This document shows positions 6,025-14,686 of a stretch of 64,000 bases of DNA, piece after piece. Origin of the DNA: Clostridia bacterium. Lineage in GTDB: Bacteria > Bacillota > Clostridia > Lachnospirales > Bianqueaceae. The notes below the pieces were generated by a model, which worked only from the letters and a program-made list of their open reading frames with translations, did not search any database and was not told the origin of the DNA. The position numbers and the translations under genes are program-made. The DNA lies in contig CAAFMN010000024.1 of assembly GCA_900764045.1 (NCBI GenBank), positions 236,420 to 300,419 on the forward strand, in the 5' to 3' direction. Positions within the stretch are counted from its first letter, which is position 1; each line of letters opens with the position of its first letter.

Positions 6025-7937
6025 TGTTCGGTGCTTTCCGCCTGTTCGAGTTCAGCGCTTTGAGCTTCCCAAGCTTCATAGAGAAGATTCAGCGCATCCT
6101 CCGCTTCTTTTTTTTGTGTTTCAAGCTTAGCGTAAGCAGAAGCGCTGGTATAATTTTCGGGTTTCAGCATTTCCTGATCCAGATCAGAGATCTGTTCCTC
6201 GGTCTGTTCAATCTTCCGCTCGGTATCCCGCAGCTTGGCCCGGAGCTTACGCAGCATGGCGGCGGATTGCTTTTTTTCAAGATAGGAGACCTTTTCTTCA
6301 CTGGGCGCTGTATTTCGGGTAGGGGCAGGAGGCGCTTTTTTCTCGGCCTGTTTGGCCAGATACTCGTCATAATTGCCCAGAAAGACTTCGATTCCGTCCG
6401 GAGTCAGTACAAAGATTTTGGTCGCGACACGATTGATAAAGTATCGGTCGTGGGAGATAAAGAAGAGCGTACCCTGATAGCCGAGAAGGTTGTTCTCCAG
6501 AACTTCACGGGACAGGATATCCAGATGGTTGGTAGGCTCGTCCAGCAGAAGAAAATTGCATTCGCTCAGCATGATTTTACATAGGGAAATACGGGCCTTT
6601 TCACCGCCGGAAAGCGTATGGATGGGCTTAAACACATCGTCTCCGCGAAACAGAAAAGCGGCAAGGACATTCCGCACCTGTCCCAATGTCATCAGAGGAT
6701 AGGCATCGCAGATTTCTTCCAGCGCGGTCTTATCCGGGGAGAGGCTCTGCTGCTCCTGATCGTAATACCCGGGAAACACCTTGACACCGCGCAGCAGCTG
6801 ACCGCTGTCCGCTTTTTCCTGTCCCATGATCATTTTGAACAGTGTGGATTTCCCGGTTCCGTTCGCTCCCAGCAGCGCGATCTTTTCGCCGCGCTTGATG
6901 AGAAAATTCACATGAGAGAACAGTGCCTTGCTGTCAAAGGCTTTGGAGAGCTCATGGGCCGTCAGGACATCATCTCCGCTCAGAATTTTGGGCGTGAAGG
7001 TGAATTTCATCGCCTCTTCGTAGGTGATTGGCTTTTCAATGATGTCCATCCGTTCCAGTACCTTTTCACGGCTTTGCGCTCTTTTTATGAATTTTTCCTG
7101 AGAAAAAGAGCGGAGCTTGGCGATGATCTCTTCCTGACGGCGAATCTCCGCCTGCTGGGCTTCATATTCCCGCATGGCAGCCTTGACACGGGCATCTTTT
7201 TCCTGAATATAAAAAGAATAATTGCCGGAATAGACCTGTGTCGCACCACGCTCCAATTCGATGGTACGGGTACAGATTTTGTCTAGAAAATACCGGTCAT
7301 GGGAAATGATCAGAGCCGCGCCGGCAAAGGAGGAGAGGTATTCCTCCAGCCAGGTGATGGCATCGATATCCAGATGGTTGGTAGGCTCGTCCAGCAGCAG
7401 CAGATCCGGCTTTTGCAGCAGGAGCTTACTTAAGGCGACACGGGATTTCTGACCGCCGGAGAGCAGCGTGATTGGAAGCTCATATTCGGATTCAGCAAAT
7501 CCTAAGCCCTTGAGTACGCCGCGGACATGACTGTGATAGGCGTATCCGTCCTGACGCTCAAAGGAAGCCTGCAGGCGGGAATACTGCTCCATAAGCTCCG
7601 GAGAAGGAGTATCCTTCATCTCTTTTTCCAACTGGCGCATTTTGTCTTCCATACGCTGCAGAGGCTCAAAAACTTTCAATAGCTCGTCTTCAATCCGTTC
7701 GTCGGATTCCAGGGCGGCATTCTGCGGCAGGTATCCGATCCTAAGGCCTTTTTGAATATATAGGTTGCCGGAATCGGGGGTATAGGCGCCGCGAAGAATC
7801 TGGAACAGCGTTGTTTTGCCCGCGCCGTTGACGCCCACTAGAGCCACCTTTTCTTTATCCTCCAGGTGGAAGGTAATGTCCTTTAATATTTCGGTAACGC
7901 CAAATGCTTTGGCAAGATGGCTTGCTGATAAAATCAT
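6018..7937 (-). CDS. ABC-F family ATPase (ribosome-associated)
   Basis: A 639-residue soluble protein with two ABC ATPase domains and no membrane segment, the ABC-F arrangement whose members act on the ribosomal E site in translation control or antibiotic protection. Walker A GVNGAGKT is at residues 35-42, followed by LSGGQKSR and LLLDEPTNHLD. After a charged linker comes a second set (GANGTGKST, LSGGEKAR, LLLDEPTNHLD). A C-terminal coiled coil (from about residue 540) is as in Uup-like members. ATG 7937 was chosen because the promoter -10 box lies at 7976-7981, which rules out the longer UUG form. The 30-base leader leaves no room for a resistance-type attenuator. Confidence 0.9.
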   Translation of the reverse strand: MILSASHLAKAFGVTEILKDITFHLEDKEKVALVGVNGAGKTTLFQILRGAYTPDSGNLYIQKGLRIGYLPQNAALESDERIEDELLKVFEPLQRMEDKMRQLEKEMKDTPSPELMEQYSRLQASFERQDGYAYHSHVRGVLKGLGFAESEYELPITLLSGGQKSRVALSKLLLQKPDLLLLDEPTNHLDIDAITWLEEYLSSFAGAALIISHDRYFLDKICTRTIELERGATQVYSGNYSFYIQEKDARVKAAMREYEAQQAEIRRQEEIIAKLRSFSQEKFIKRAQSREKVLERMDIIEKPITYEEAMKFTFTPKILSGDDVLTAHELSKAFDSKALFSHVNFLIKRGEKIALLGANGTGKSTLFKMIMGQEKADSGQLLRGVKVFPGYYDQEQQSLSPDKTALEEICDAYPLMTLGQVRNVLAAFLFRGDDVFKPIHTLSGGEKARISLCKIMLSECNFLLLDEPTNHLDILSREVLENNLLGYQGTLFFISHDRYFINRVATKIFVLTPDGIEVFLGNYDEYLAKQAEKKAPPAPTRNTAPSEEKVSYLEKKQSAAMLRKLRAKLRDTERKIEQTEEQISDLDQEMLKPENYTSASAYAKLETQKKEAEDALNLLYEAWEAQSAELEQAESTEHE

Positions 7938-7975
7938 GATAAAATAGATTGACCTTTCTTCAAAAATACGATACA

Positions 7976-8004
7976 ATTATACTGCAAATCGTTGCAAGAT
8001 GCAA
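7976..8004 (-). promoter_or_regulatory. Sigma-A promoter of the ABC-F gene
   Basis: On the minus strand TTGCAT (8004-7999) and TATAAT (7981-7976) are separated by 17 bases. The predicted RNA start is about 30 bases before the ATG at 7937. The divergent GH43 gene starts only 25 bases beyond the -35 box. Confidence 0.7.
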
Positions 8005-8029
8005 GTATACATATTTAGGGGGTAATGAC

Positions 8030-9589
8030 ATGAATGCAACTTATACCAACCCAATCCTGAAGGGGGATTATTCGGATCCGGATGTGATTCGGGTAGGCGA
8101 AGATTATTATATGATCTCTTCTTCCTTTACATATTTCCCGGGAATTCCGGTACTGCACTCCAAGGATCTGGTGCATTGGGAGCATATCGGATATGCGGCG
8201 CAGTCTCTTCCGTTTGCCGCATATGATACGCCGCAGTATAAAAAGGGAACATGGGCGCCTTGTATTCGTTACAATAAAGGAATGTTCTATGTTTATGTGT
8301 GCGCTCCGGATGAGGGACTTCTGGTGTTCCGGGCAGAAAATCCTGCCGGACCGTGGAGAATGTTCCACGCGGCCAATGAGACCGGCTGGATCGATCCGAC
8401 GGTGCTGTTTGATGATGACGGTCAGGTATACCTGGTACATGCGTGGGCCAGAAGCCGCAGCTGTATCGATTCCAGATTGTATCTGCACAGAATGAACGCG
8501 GAGGGCACCAAGGTTATCGACGGCGGCAAGGAGATCTTCCATGAGGAAAAGAAGCATCCTACCACAGAAGGTCCGAAGCTGTATAAGAGAAATGGGTATT
8601 ATTACATCATGTGCCCCGCGGGCGGCGTGAAGACGGGGTGGCAGCTGATCCTGCGTTCTAAGAATATTGACGGGCCTTATGAGCAGAAGGTTGTTCTGCA
8701 TCAGGGACAGACACTGGTCAATGGGCCGCACCAGGGCGGCTGGGTGGATACGCCGGACGGTGAGGATTGGTTTATTCATTTCCAGGATATCTACGTATAT
8801 GGACGGGTTCCGCATCTGCAGCCGGTACATTGGGTCAATGACTGGCCGGAGATGGGTGTGGACAATAATGGCGACGGAATCGGCGAGCCTGTATTGGAGT
8901 ATCCGGCGCCGGCAGCATATAAGCCTTCCGATATCATGCCTTATACTTCGGATAGCTTTGCCGGAGATAAGTTGGGACTGCAGTGGCAGTGGCAGGCCAA
9001 TCCGAGACAGGAATGGTACAGCATGACGGAGAATCCGGAAGCGCTGCGCCTTAACACCTGCCGCATCAGCCGCACCAGCACACTGTTCCATGCAGGACAG
9101 TTCCTGTCTCAGCTGATGCAGTATTACGATTTCGATATGACGGTACAGGTAACACTGCATCCGGAAGAGTCGGGAGACCGTGCGGGTCTGGCCATGATGG
9201 GCAGCAGTTATCGTTATCTTGCCTTGGAGAACGGCAAGAAGGGAATGCAGGTCACACTCTATAACGGAGAATTGAGAGAGCTCCCGAGGGGTAATGCGGA
9301 GACGGAGCTGGTATGGGAGACTCCTCTGGTTTCGGCGGCGGTTCCGACGGATACCGTGTATCTGCAGATGCAGGTGCGGGGGAATTTCAGCGGGGAGCAT
9401 CCGACAAGCCAGGTACGGTTTGCTTATAGTCTGGACGGCAAGACCTATCAGAATGTAGGAGAGCCTTGGACAGCCGTTGCCGGAGGATGGGTCAGCGCGC
9501 GTCCCGGTATCTTCGCGGCAAACTTTGAAGGACGTGTAAGTCCCGGATATGCTGACTTCAAGAATTGTGTAATCGAAGAGAAAAAGTGA
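8030..9589 (+). CDS. Glycoside hydrolase family 43 (beta-xylosidase/arabinofuranosidase-like)
   Basis: A 519-residue enzyme without signal peptide. The N-terminal five-bladed propeller has the GH43 opening TNPILKGDYSDPDV, with the catalytic base Asp16, then WIDPTVLFDDDG (modulating Asp) and TTEGPKLYKRNGYYY (acid Glu). From about residue 310 a beta-sandwich domain follows, as in GH43 beta-xylosidases. It would release xylose or arabinose from imported oligosaccharides in the cytoplasm. AGGGGG lies 7 bases before the chosen ATG; the longer frame upstream runs into the divergent promoter. cspA follows after 15 bases. The substrate is inferred from family only. Confidence 0.88.
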   Translation: MNATYTNPILKGDYSDPDVIRVGEDYYMISSSFTYFPGIPVLHSKDLVHWEHIGYAAQSLPFAAYDTPQYKKGTWAPCIRYNKGMFYVYVCAPDEGLLVFRAENPAGPWRMFHAANETGWIDPTVLFDDDGQVYLVHAWARSRSCIDSRLYLHRMNAEGTKVIDGGKEIFHEEKKHPTTEGPKLYKRNGYYYIMCPAGGVKTGWQLILRSKNIDGPYEQKVVLHQGQTLVNGPHQGGWVDTPDGEDWFIHFQDIYVYGRVPHLQPVHWVNDWPEMGVDNNGDGIGEPVLEYPAPAAYKPSDIMPYTSDSFAGDKLGLQWQWQANPRQEWYSMTENPEALRLNTCRISRTSTLFHAGQFLSQLMQYYDFDMTVQVTLHPEESGDRAGLAMMGSSYRYLALENGKKGMQVTLYNGELRELPRGNAETELVWETPLVSAAVPTDTVYLQMQVRGNFSGEHPTSQVRFAYSLDGKTYQNVGEPWTAVAGGWVSARPGIFAANFEGRVSPGYADFKNCVIEEKK

Positions 9590-9604
9590 CAGGAGGATAC
9601 GGAG

Positions 9605-9802
9605 ATGACTGGAGTTGTAAAATGGTTTGATTCTAAGAAGGGATACGGATTTATCTCTGTAGAAGGTGGAGATGACGTGTTTGTACATTTCTCAGCCATT
9701 CGTTCTGACGGATATAAGACACTGGATGAAGGCCAGAAGGTAGAATTCGAAACCGAGCATGGTCCCAAGGGCTTGCAGGCCGTAGACGTTGTCAAGATCT
9801 GA
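9605..9802 (+). CDS. csp: Cold-shock domain protein
   Basis: A 65-residue single cold-shock domain that binds single-stranded RNA/DNA and prevents RNA secondary structure. RNP1 (KGYGFI, residues 14-19) and RNP2 (VFVHF, 27-31) are complete, and TGVVKWFDSKKG is the classic start. It follows the GH43 gene by 15 bases with a strong AGGAGG site, so it may be cotranscribed; a promoter inside the end of GH43 is not obvious. The long cold-responsive leader of the E. coli type is absent. Confidence 0.95.
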   Translation: MTGVVKWFDSKKGYGFISVEGGDDVFVHFSAIRSDGYKTLDEGQKVEFETEHGPKGLQAVDVVKI

Positions 9803-9822
9803 TAGATAGAGTTATACAGAAG

Positions 9823-9860
9823 GAACAGGCTGACAGCATAGGTCGTCGGCCTGTTCTTGT
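9823..9860 (+). terminator. Terminator after csp
   Basis: GAACAGGCTGAC (9823-9834) pairs with GTCGGCCTGTTC (9845-9856), 12 pairs with one G-U, followed by TTGTT. A promoter-like pair TTGTCA/TATACA (9789-9818, 18 apart) ends just before it, so the stem could instead open an mRNA for the AraC gene. Confidence 0.65.
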
Positions 9861-9873
9861 TATGGAGGAACAC

Positions 9874-12036
9874 ATGAGAAAACGATATGGATCGAAAAGT
9901 TTTTTTACATTGTTTTTGATATCGTATCTGATTATCCTGATCATACCGGCCATACTTGCGGGAGGTTTGTATTATCAGGCTCTGAAGATGACCAGAGAAA
10001 AATATATCGAAAGCGAACAGGCAGAGTTGTCCAGAGCGGCGGCGTATTTTGAGCGATATCTGGAACAATTGGATTCCATGTCGGCGAAGCTGGTGTATGA
10101 TACGGATCTCAGATATATCGCGAGAATGCGTAAACCGGAGCCGGGGGAAAAGAATGTGGTGCAGGTGGTCCGGTTCAGCGAACGCATCAAGGATATGCTT
10201 TCCGCGGAGCAGTATTCCGATTTTATGCTGATGCTCCGGGACAATGAGTTTATCTTTACGAATACAAGTGTGGTTTACGGACTGGAATTCTTTTATGATA
10301 AGTCCAGAACGTATCGGGAGATGACGTTGGAGGAATGGACAGGAAAAAGCTTTTCCGCATCGAAAAGGAATTTCCTGCCGCTGCAGGAGGTGTATTGGAT
10401 CAATGAAAATATCCATGCGCTGACTTATAATTACCCGGTACGGTATAGAAACGATAGTTCGGAGGCTTGGGCGGTCGTGCAGTATCTGATTCGCCAGGAA
10501 GAGTTGGAACAGATGTTTTCGGATGTCTTTCCAAATGGACAGGGGCAGATTCGAATCTATTCGGAGGAGGGAAAGATTGGTTCTCTTGGGGAAGACCTTG
10601 GAATCGCTGAGGAGACAGAGTTCGTACAGAGTAGCGGAAGAATAGAGAAGGACGGAATTGTCACATTATATCGTAAGGCGGAGGAAGGTCTTATCTTTGC
10701 ATTCAGTCTTCCGCAGAAGATCGCGTATCAGGATGCCTATCGCCTAGGCAGAATCGGTTTTGCAGCGGCATTTTTCTGTGTATTGATCGAGATCTTTTTG
10801 GGGTGTTATTTCGCATGGAAATACTCGAAGCCGTTGCGGAATCTCCTGACGAATGTCCGACGTCTGACCGGTACGCCGGTACAGGAGAAAAATGAATATT
10901 CTCAATTGCAGACAGGAGTTCAGCTGCTGGTAAAGGCCAATCGGGATATGCAGAACATCCTTGAGGATCAGCGCAGGCAAGAACGGAGAAATGTAATCGA
11001 TCAGATTCTGAACGGCTGGTTTCATAGTGAGAAAGAGATACAGGATGCGGCAGATCGGGTAGGACTTCGTCTGGAAAGCGGAAAATACTGTGTAGTGTTG
11101 GCGGAAGTAGGAGAGGAGCTTATGCAGTCGGAGATCCGGGAGCTTCCGGCAGAGGTTCATCTGGAGTGGGTCGTGGATACAGAGCCAGGGCATTATGTGA
11201 TGATGGCATGTGTATCGGAAGAGGAAGAGCTGGCCCGCTTAAAGGAATGGCTCATGGGAGTTCATGGCTGTCAGGCAGGAATTGGCCGCGTCTATGAATC
11301 CCTGCGGGATATCCCGTTTTCGTATCAGCAGGCGCAGTACGCATTGAAAAAGGAAGAGGGACAGATCCTTTATTATGGAGAGCTGTCGGGAGAGAAAAGA
11401 GAAGCCTTTTTCCCGTCAGAATTTGAGGAAAAACTCATACAGGGTGTAAAGCACGGAGAGGAAGACATAGTGCGGAGTTGTTTTGAACGGCTGCGCAAAG
11501 AGAATCTGCAGCAGAGAACGCTCTCGCCGGTATCGTTACGGATCTTGCAGGCGGAGCTGACGTCGGCCTATATGAAGCTATGCCGGGAGCTGGCGTTGGC
11601 CCAGGCCGATCCGGATCCTCTGATGAAAGAGATGACTCCGGCAGAACTGATGGACCGGATGGAGGAAAGCTTTTTGATACTGAGCCAAAGCCTGAGTCAT
11701 ATTCAGAAGAATCAGAAGGAGGATATGCGCCATAAACTTCTGGAGTATCTGGCGGAGCATTACGGAGATCAGCAGATGTGCGTTGCTATGATGGCGCAGG
11801 AATTTGGATTTTCTGAATCGTATTTTTCTGAGTTTTTCCGAGAGGCGGTCGGAGAACCCTTCAGCGGTGTATTGGAGCGGATCCGATTGAATGCTGCCAA
11901 GGAAAAACTGAAGCAAGGAGAGGACGTTGAGAGCGCGGCGACAGAGTGCGGATATTCTGGCAGCGCCTCGTTCCGCCGGGCCTTTAAGAGGGCGTTTGGC
12001 GTATCGCCATCGGTATGGCGGACAGAAAACGCATAA
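9874..12036 (+). CDS. Membrane-anchored AraC-family regulator (YesN-like)
   Basis: A 720-residue regulator that joins an extracytoplasmic sensor to an AraC DNA-binding domain. A transmembrane helix (about residues 9-33), an extracellular region of some 260 residues (Cache-like by layout), and a second helix (about 291-313) are followed by a linker with helical segments. Two helix-turn-helix units lie at the C-terminus, with CVAMMAQEFGFSESYFSEFF and ESAATECGYSGSASFRRAFK. ATG 9874 is preferred to one 12 bases earlier because GGAGG lies 5 bases before it. Such regulators commonly control the adjacent sugar-uptake operon, here the binding lipoprotein at 12193. Confidence 0.88.
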   Translation: MRKRYGSKSFFTLFLISYLIILIIPAILAGGLYYQALKMTREKYIESEQAELSRAAAYFERYLEQLDSMSAKLVYDTDLRYIARMRKPEPGEKNVVQVVRFSERIKDMLSAEQYSDFMLMLRDNEFIFTNTSVVYGLEFFYDKSRTYREMTLEEWTGKSFSASKRNFLPLQEVYWINENIHALTYNYPVRYRNDSSEAWAVVQYLIRQEELEQMFSDVFPNGQGQIRIYSEEGKIGSLGEDLGIAEETEFVQSSGRIEKDGIVTLYRKAEEGLIFAFSLPQKIAYQDAYRLGRIGFAAAFFCVLIEIFLGCYFAWKYSKPLRNLLTNVRRLTGTPVQEKNEYSQLQTGVQLLVKANRDMQNILEDQRRQERRNVIDQILNGWFHSEKEIQDAADRVGLRLESGKYCVVLAEVGEELMQSEIRELPAEVHLEWVVDTEPGHYVMMACVSEEEELARLKEWLMGVHGCQAGIGRVYESLRDIPFSYQQAQYALKKEEGQILYYGELSGEKREAFFPSEFEEKLIQGVKHGEEDIVRSCFERLRKENLQQRTLSPVSLRILQAELTSAYMKLCRELALAQADPDPLMKEMTPAELMDRMEESFLILSQSLSHIQKNQKEDMRHKLLEYLAEHYGDQQMCVAMMAQEFGFSESYFSEFFREAVGEPFSGVLERIRLNAAKEKLKQGEDVESAATECGYSGSASFRRAFKRAFGVSPSVWRTENA

Positions 12037-12115
12037 AACCATGGATATGTATGGTACCTTCTCAGATGTATGCCGGAGATACAGGAAAAGGAACGGCCTT
12101 CCGGGGAAGTGTGTC

Positions 12116-12145
12116 TTGTAAGAGAAGATACTCTCAGGGTATAGT
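12116..12145 (+). promoter_or_regulatory. Sigma-A promoter of the solute-binding protein gene
   Basis: TTGTAA (12116-12121) and TATAGT (12140-12145) lie 18 bases apart, 47 bases upstream of the ATG. A short palindrome, GCTCTGAGAGC (12166-12176), sits between the start point and the Shine-Dalgarno site. The region 12037-12115 is a likely AraC-regulator target but shows no clear direct repeat. Confidence 0.55.
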
Positions 12146-12192
12146 AAGGGCACAATCATTTTATTGCTCTGAGAGCAGGAAGGAGAAGGTTT

Positions 12193-13944
12193 ATGAAAAA
12201 ACAGAGAATCGGCGCATGGCTTTTGGCAGTGCTGATGCTGCTGGGATCCGCGGCGGGATGCGCAGGCGGACAGGATTCTAAGGCGGAGAGTTCCAAGGGT
12301 GACTCCTCTGCGGCGGAGTCCTCTAAGGCAGAGGAGTCCAGTGCGGAGGCGGACAGTATCTTTAACGCACCGGGAGAACTCCCGATCGTTAAGGAGCCGG
12401 TAACACTGAGTATTTTCGCACCCAGCAATGGAGAATACAGCTGGGCGGAGAATACAGAGACATTGGAGCTGGAGGACAAGACAGGCATTCATCTGGATTG
12501 GTCGATCGCGTCTTCCTCTGATGACGTATACGATAAGTTCAGCGTGATGTTTGCGTCCCAAACGATGACAGATATCATGTTGGTGGGTGTAGGTTCCCGA
12601 TATGACAAAGCCAATGAGGCTATGTTTGGCGCGCAGGGCCTGGTACTGCCGCTCAACGAGTATCTGGATACAGTATCGGTGGGCTATAAGGCCGCTTTTG
12701 AAGAACTGGACGGAATGCGGGAATTTATCACGACCCCTGATGGCTATATCTATTCACTGCCCAATGTGGATGGATCGCTGCATGTACAGTATATGATGAA
12801 GCTCTGGATCAATACGACATGGCTGGAGAATGTGGGAATGGAGATGCCCAAGACCACGGACGAGTTCCTGGCGGTTATGAGAGCGTTCAAGGAACAGGAT
12901 GCCAACGGCAACGGAGACGCGACGGACGAGATTCCGCTGTCAACGGTTGTATCCACAGTGGGAGGCGGCGCGCAGATCGACGGATTCCTGATGGCTCCCT
13001 TCCAGCTGACGCCCAATGGCGATAAGCTGTATGTGGATAACGGGGTTGTAACCTATGCTCCGGTGCAGGACGGCTATAAGGAAGGCCTGAAGTATCTGGC
13101 GCAGATGTACAGTGAAGGCCTGATCAATCCGGAATCCTTTACGCAGGATCTGAGCAATCAGGTCAATGTTAATGAGGCCGGAGAGCAGGCAAGAATCGGT
13201 GCGTTCCTGGGAATGCGTCCTGGCTTTGGATGCGATCTGGCATCGATTCCGAACTCCAAGAAGTGGGAGCAGTATCAGTCACTGGCGCCTCTGACCGGAC
13301 CGGACGGACAGTGCATCGCCGCATGGAATCCGTATCTGATGTATCAGACGGGTATGACATTTATCTCTTCTACCTGCTCTAATCCGGAGGCAGCCTTCCG
13401 ATTCATCGATTATCTGGCAACAGAAGAAGGCAGCATGAGATCGGCGATTGGAATCGAGGGAGTGCATTGGAGAAAGGCAGAACCGGGAGAGCTGGATATG
13501 GACGGTGAGCAGGCGGCGTATACGCTGCTGAACGCAGACAGTACCAATCAGACATGGACACAGCTGTGCGGCTTGGTTCGTACACCGAAGTTTGTGACCT
13601 CCGTAACGACCAATCAGAATCCGTATGCAGAGGGAGTAGCGCCTTTGACCGGACGTCAGATCGTACTCTATCGTGCGTCCAAGGAGCATGAGAAGGTCAG
13701 ACAGTCGCTGGAGAGCGTATTGCCGGATCTGTACATGTCGGAGGCAGATGCTGAGGAGATGTCGCTGATCAAGGCTACACTGACCAATACGCAGAATTCT
13801 GCTCTGGTAGAATTTATCACAGGCAGCAAGGACATAGAAACAGGATGGGAGAGCTATAAGAACGACCTGGAGAATCAGGGACTGTCCCGTTATCTGGAGC
13901 TGCTTCAGAAGGCGTATGACGCATCCGCGTTTGCTAAAAAGTAA
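12193..13944 (+). CDS. Sugar-binding lipoprotein of an ABC transporter (family 1, LplA-like)
   Basis: A 583-residue extracellular solute-binding protein. A lipoprotein signal peptide ends at the lipobox GSAAGC (Cys23). A Ser/Glu/Ala-rich flexible linker (about residues 28-55) precedes the two-lobed binding fold. Features typical of the LplA/YtcQ group include DANGNGDATDEIPLS, a Ca-binding-like loop, and EAAFRFIDYLATEEG. These proteins deliver oligosaccharides to a two-permease ABC importer. No permease gene adjoins: the next feature is a terminator and then the NAT wreckage. It is therefore an orphan receptor that relies on permeases encoded elsewhere, controlled probably by the AraC protein upstream. 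Confidence 0.9.
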   Translation: MKKQRIGAWLLAVLMLLGSAAGCAGGQDSKAESSKGDSSAAESSKAEESSAEADSIFNAPGELPIVKEPVTLSIFAPSNGEYSWAENTETLELEDKTGIHLDWSIASSSDDVYDKFSVMFASQTMTDIMLVGVGSRYDKANEAMFGAQGLVLPLNEYLDTVSVGYKAAFEELDGMREFITTPDGYIYSLPNVDGSLHVQYMMKLWINTTWLENVGMEMPKTTDEFLAVMRAFKEQDANGNGDATDEIPLSTVVSTVGGGAQIDGFLMAPFQLTPNGDKLYVDNGVVTYAPVQDGYKEGLKYLAQMYSEGLINPESFTQDLSNQVNVNEAGEQARIGAFLGMRPGFGCDLASIPNSKKWEQYQSLAPLTGPDGQCIAAWNPYLMYQTGMTFISSTCSNPEAAFRFIDYLATEEGSMRSAIGIEGVHWRKAEPGELDMDGEQAAYTLLNADSTNQTWTQLCGLVRTPKFVTSVTTNQNPYAEGVAPLTGRQIVLYRASKEHEKVRQSLESVLPDLYMSEADAEEMSLIKATLTNTQNSALVEFITGSKDIETGWESYKNDLENQGLSRYLELLQKAYDASAFAKK

Positions 13945-13960
13945 AGATCTGCAAAGTTTC

Positions 13961-13988
13961 AGCCGGCAGGATTTCCTGCCGGCTGTTT
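13961..13988 (+). terminator. Terminator after the solute-binding protein gene
   Basis: AGCCGGCAGGA (13961-13971) pairs with TCCTGCCGGCT (13974-13984), followed by GTTTGT. The stem is very strong but the U-tract is short. Read on the minus strand it follows the stop of the broken NAT segment, so it may have served both. Confidence 0.65.
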
Positions 13989-13992
13989 GTCG

Positions 13993-14490
13993 TTAACGAT
14001 TGGTGAGGTGCTTGCGAAACTGTACTTTGGCATTGCGATATTCCTGAAATATACCGTCTACGATTGTATAGTTACTATCACCGGAAAAGATAGAGAGCTT
14101 CATATACTTGTTGAAGGTAGATTCCGGATGTTTTCACAATAAAAAGAAGGCAAAATATAATCAAGATCAAGCTGCGGCTCTTCAGTAAAACCATAGATGA
14201 CAGTCCAGTCTTTTCCATGTTCCTTCTGAAGCAGCATCCAACCGAAAAAATCATCTTTTTCAAAACGATATTCACAAATGCCATCGGACTGTATTTGACC
14301 ACTGCATAGCCGCAGGGCTTTCCGAGGTGATTCGTTTCGCGCTCCGACATCAATCAGATAGCGTTGCGCGCCCAGAGAAACCACAAGAATCTGATGACGC
14401 CGTATCTGGATGGAACCATCCGTATTGTAAAAGCGGGCAGCATATTGCAAAAAAACAAGGCCGAGACGGTAGCATTTTCTTCTGTTCTGT
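13993..14490 (-). pseudogene. Arylamine N-acetyltransferase, C-terminal remnant
   Basis: On the minus strand, from about 14490 down to the TAA at 13993-13995, two frames join to give the C-terminal two-thirds of an arylamine N-acetyltransferase. The first frame reads YAARFYNTDG, then QRYLIDVGARNESPRKALRL and VIYGFTEEPQLDLDYILPSF. A frameshift near 14104 then moves to KYMKLSIFSGDSNYTIVDG and EYRNAKVQFRKHL. The catalytic His and Asp regions are partly recognisable (RRHQILVV, IDVGARN). The segment around the catalytic RGGxC motif is missing or damaged, and there is no start codon with a ribosome-binding site. Confidence 0.65.
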
Positions 14491-14535
14491 TATATAATAG
14501 GCATGTTCTTTATCGCGCTGCACGAGGAGGCAAAA

Positions 14536-14664
14536 ATGCTTACCCAAAGTCCGGAAACCTTATCCGCACTACAATGGGCGCATTTAACACATATTCCCTA
14601 TGAAAACCTGAACATCTCAGCCATTCATGAAGAAAACAAGATAGAGTGGATAATTCTATGCTAG
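14536..14664 (+). pseudogene. Arylamine N-acetyltransferase, N-terminal remnant, inverted relative to the C-terminal part
   Basis: ATG 14536 follows a good GAGGAGG site and opens a 42-codon frame: MLTQSPETLSALQWAHL and then THIPYENLNIS, the classic NAT N-terminus (compare 'L-alq-aHl-hIPYENL-i'). The frame then runs into unrelated sequence and stops at 14662-14664. It points right, while the matching C-terminal part points left (13993-14490). An 8-base inverted repeat, TTTTCTTC at 14475-14482 and GAAGAAAA at 14629-14636, lies close to both likely breakpoints. A short inversion with small losses is the simplest explanation. Confidence 0.6.
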
Positions 14665-14686
14665 AACTGATAGGAGAATTTTTAAT

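Noticed and set aside
8015..9688. A 557-codon open frame on the minus strand across GH43
   Set aside because: It is antisense to a clearly recognisable enzyme, has no ribosome-binding site and its translation resembles no family; it results from codon bias of the real gene.
14364..14603. A 79-codon plus-strand frame
   Set aside because: It runs across the junction of the two NAT remnants and codes for nothing recognisable; the NAT fragments explain the sequence in other frames.
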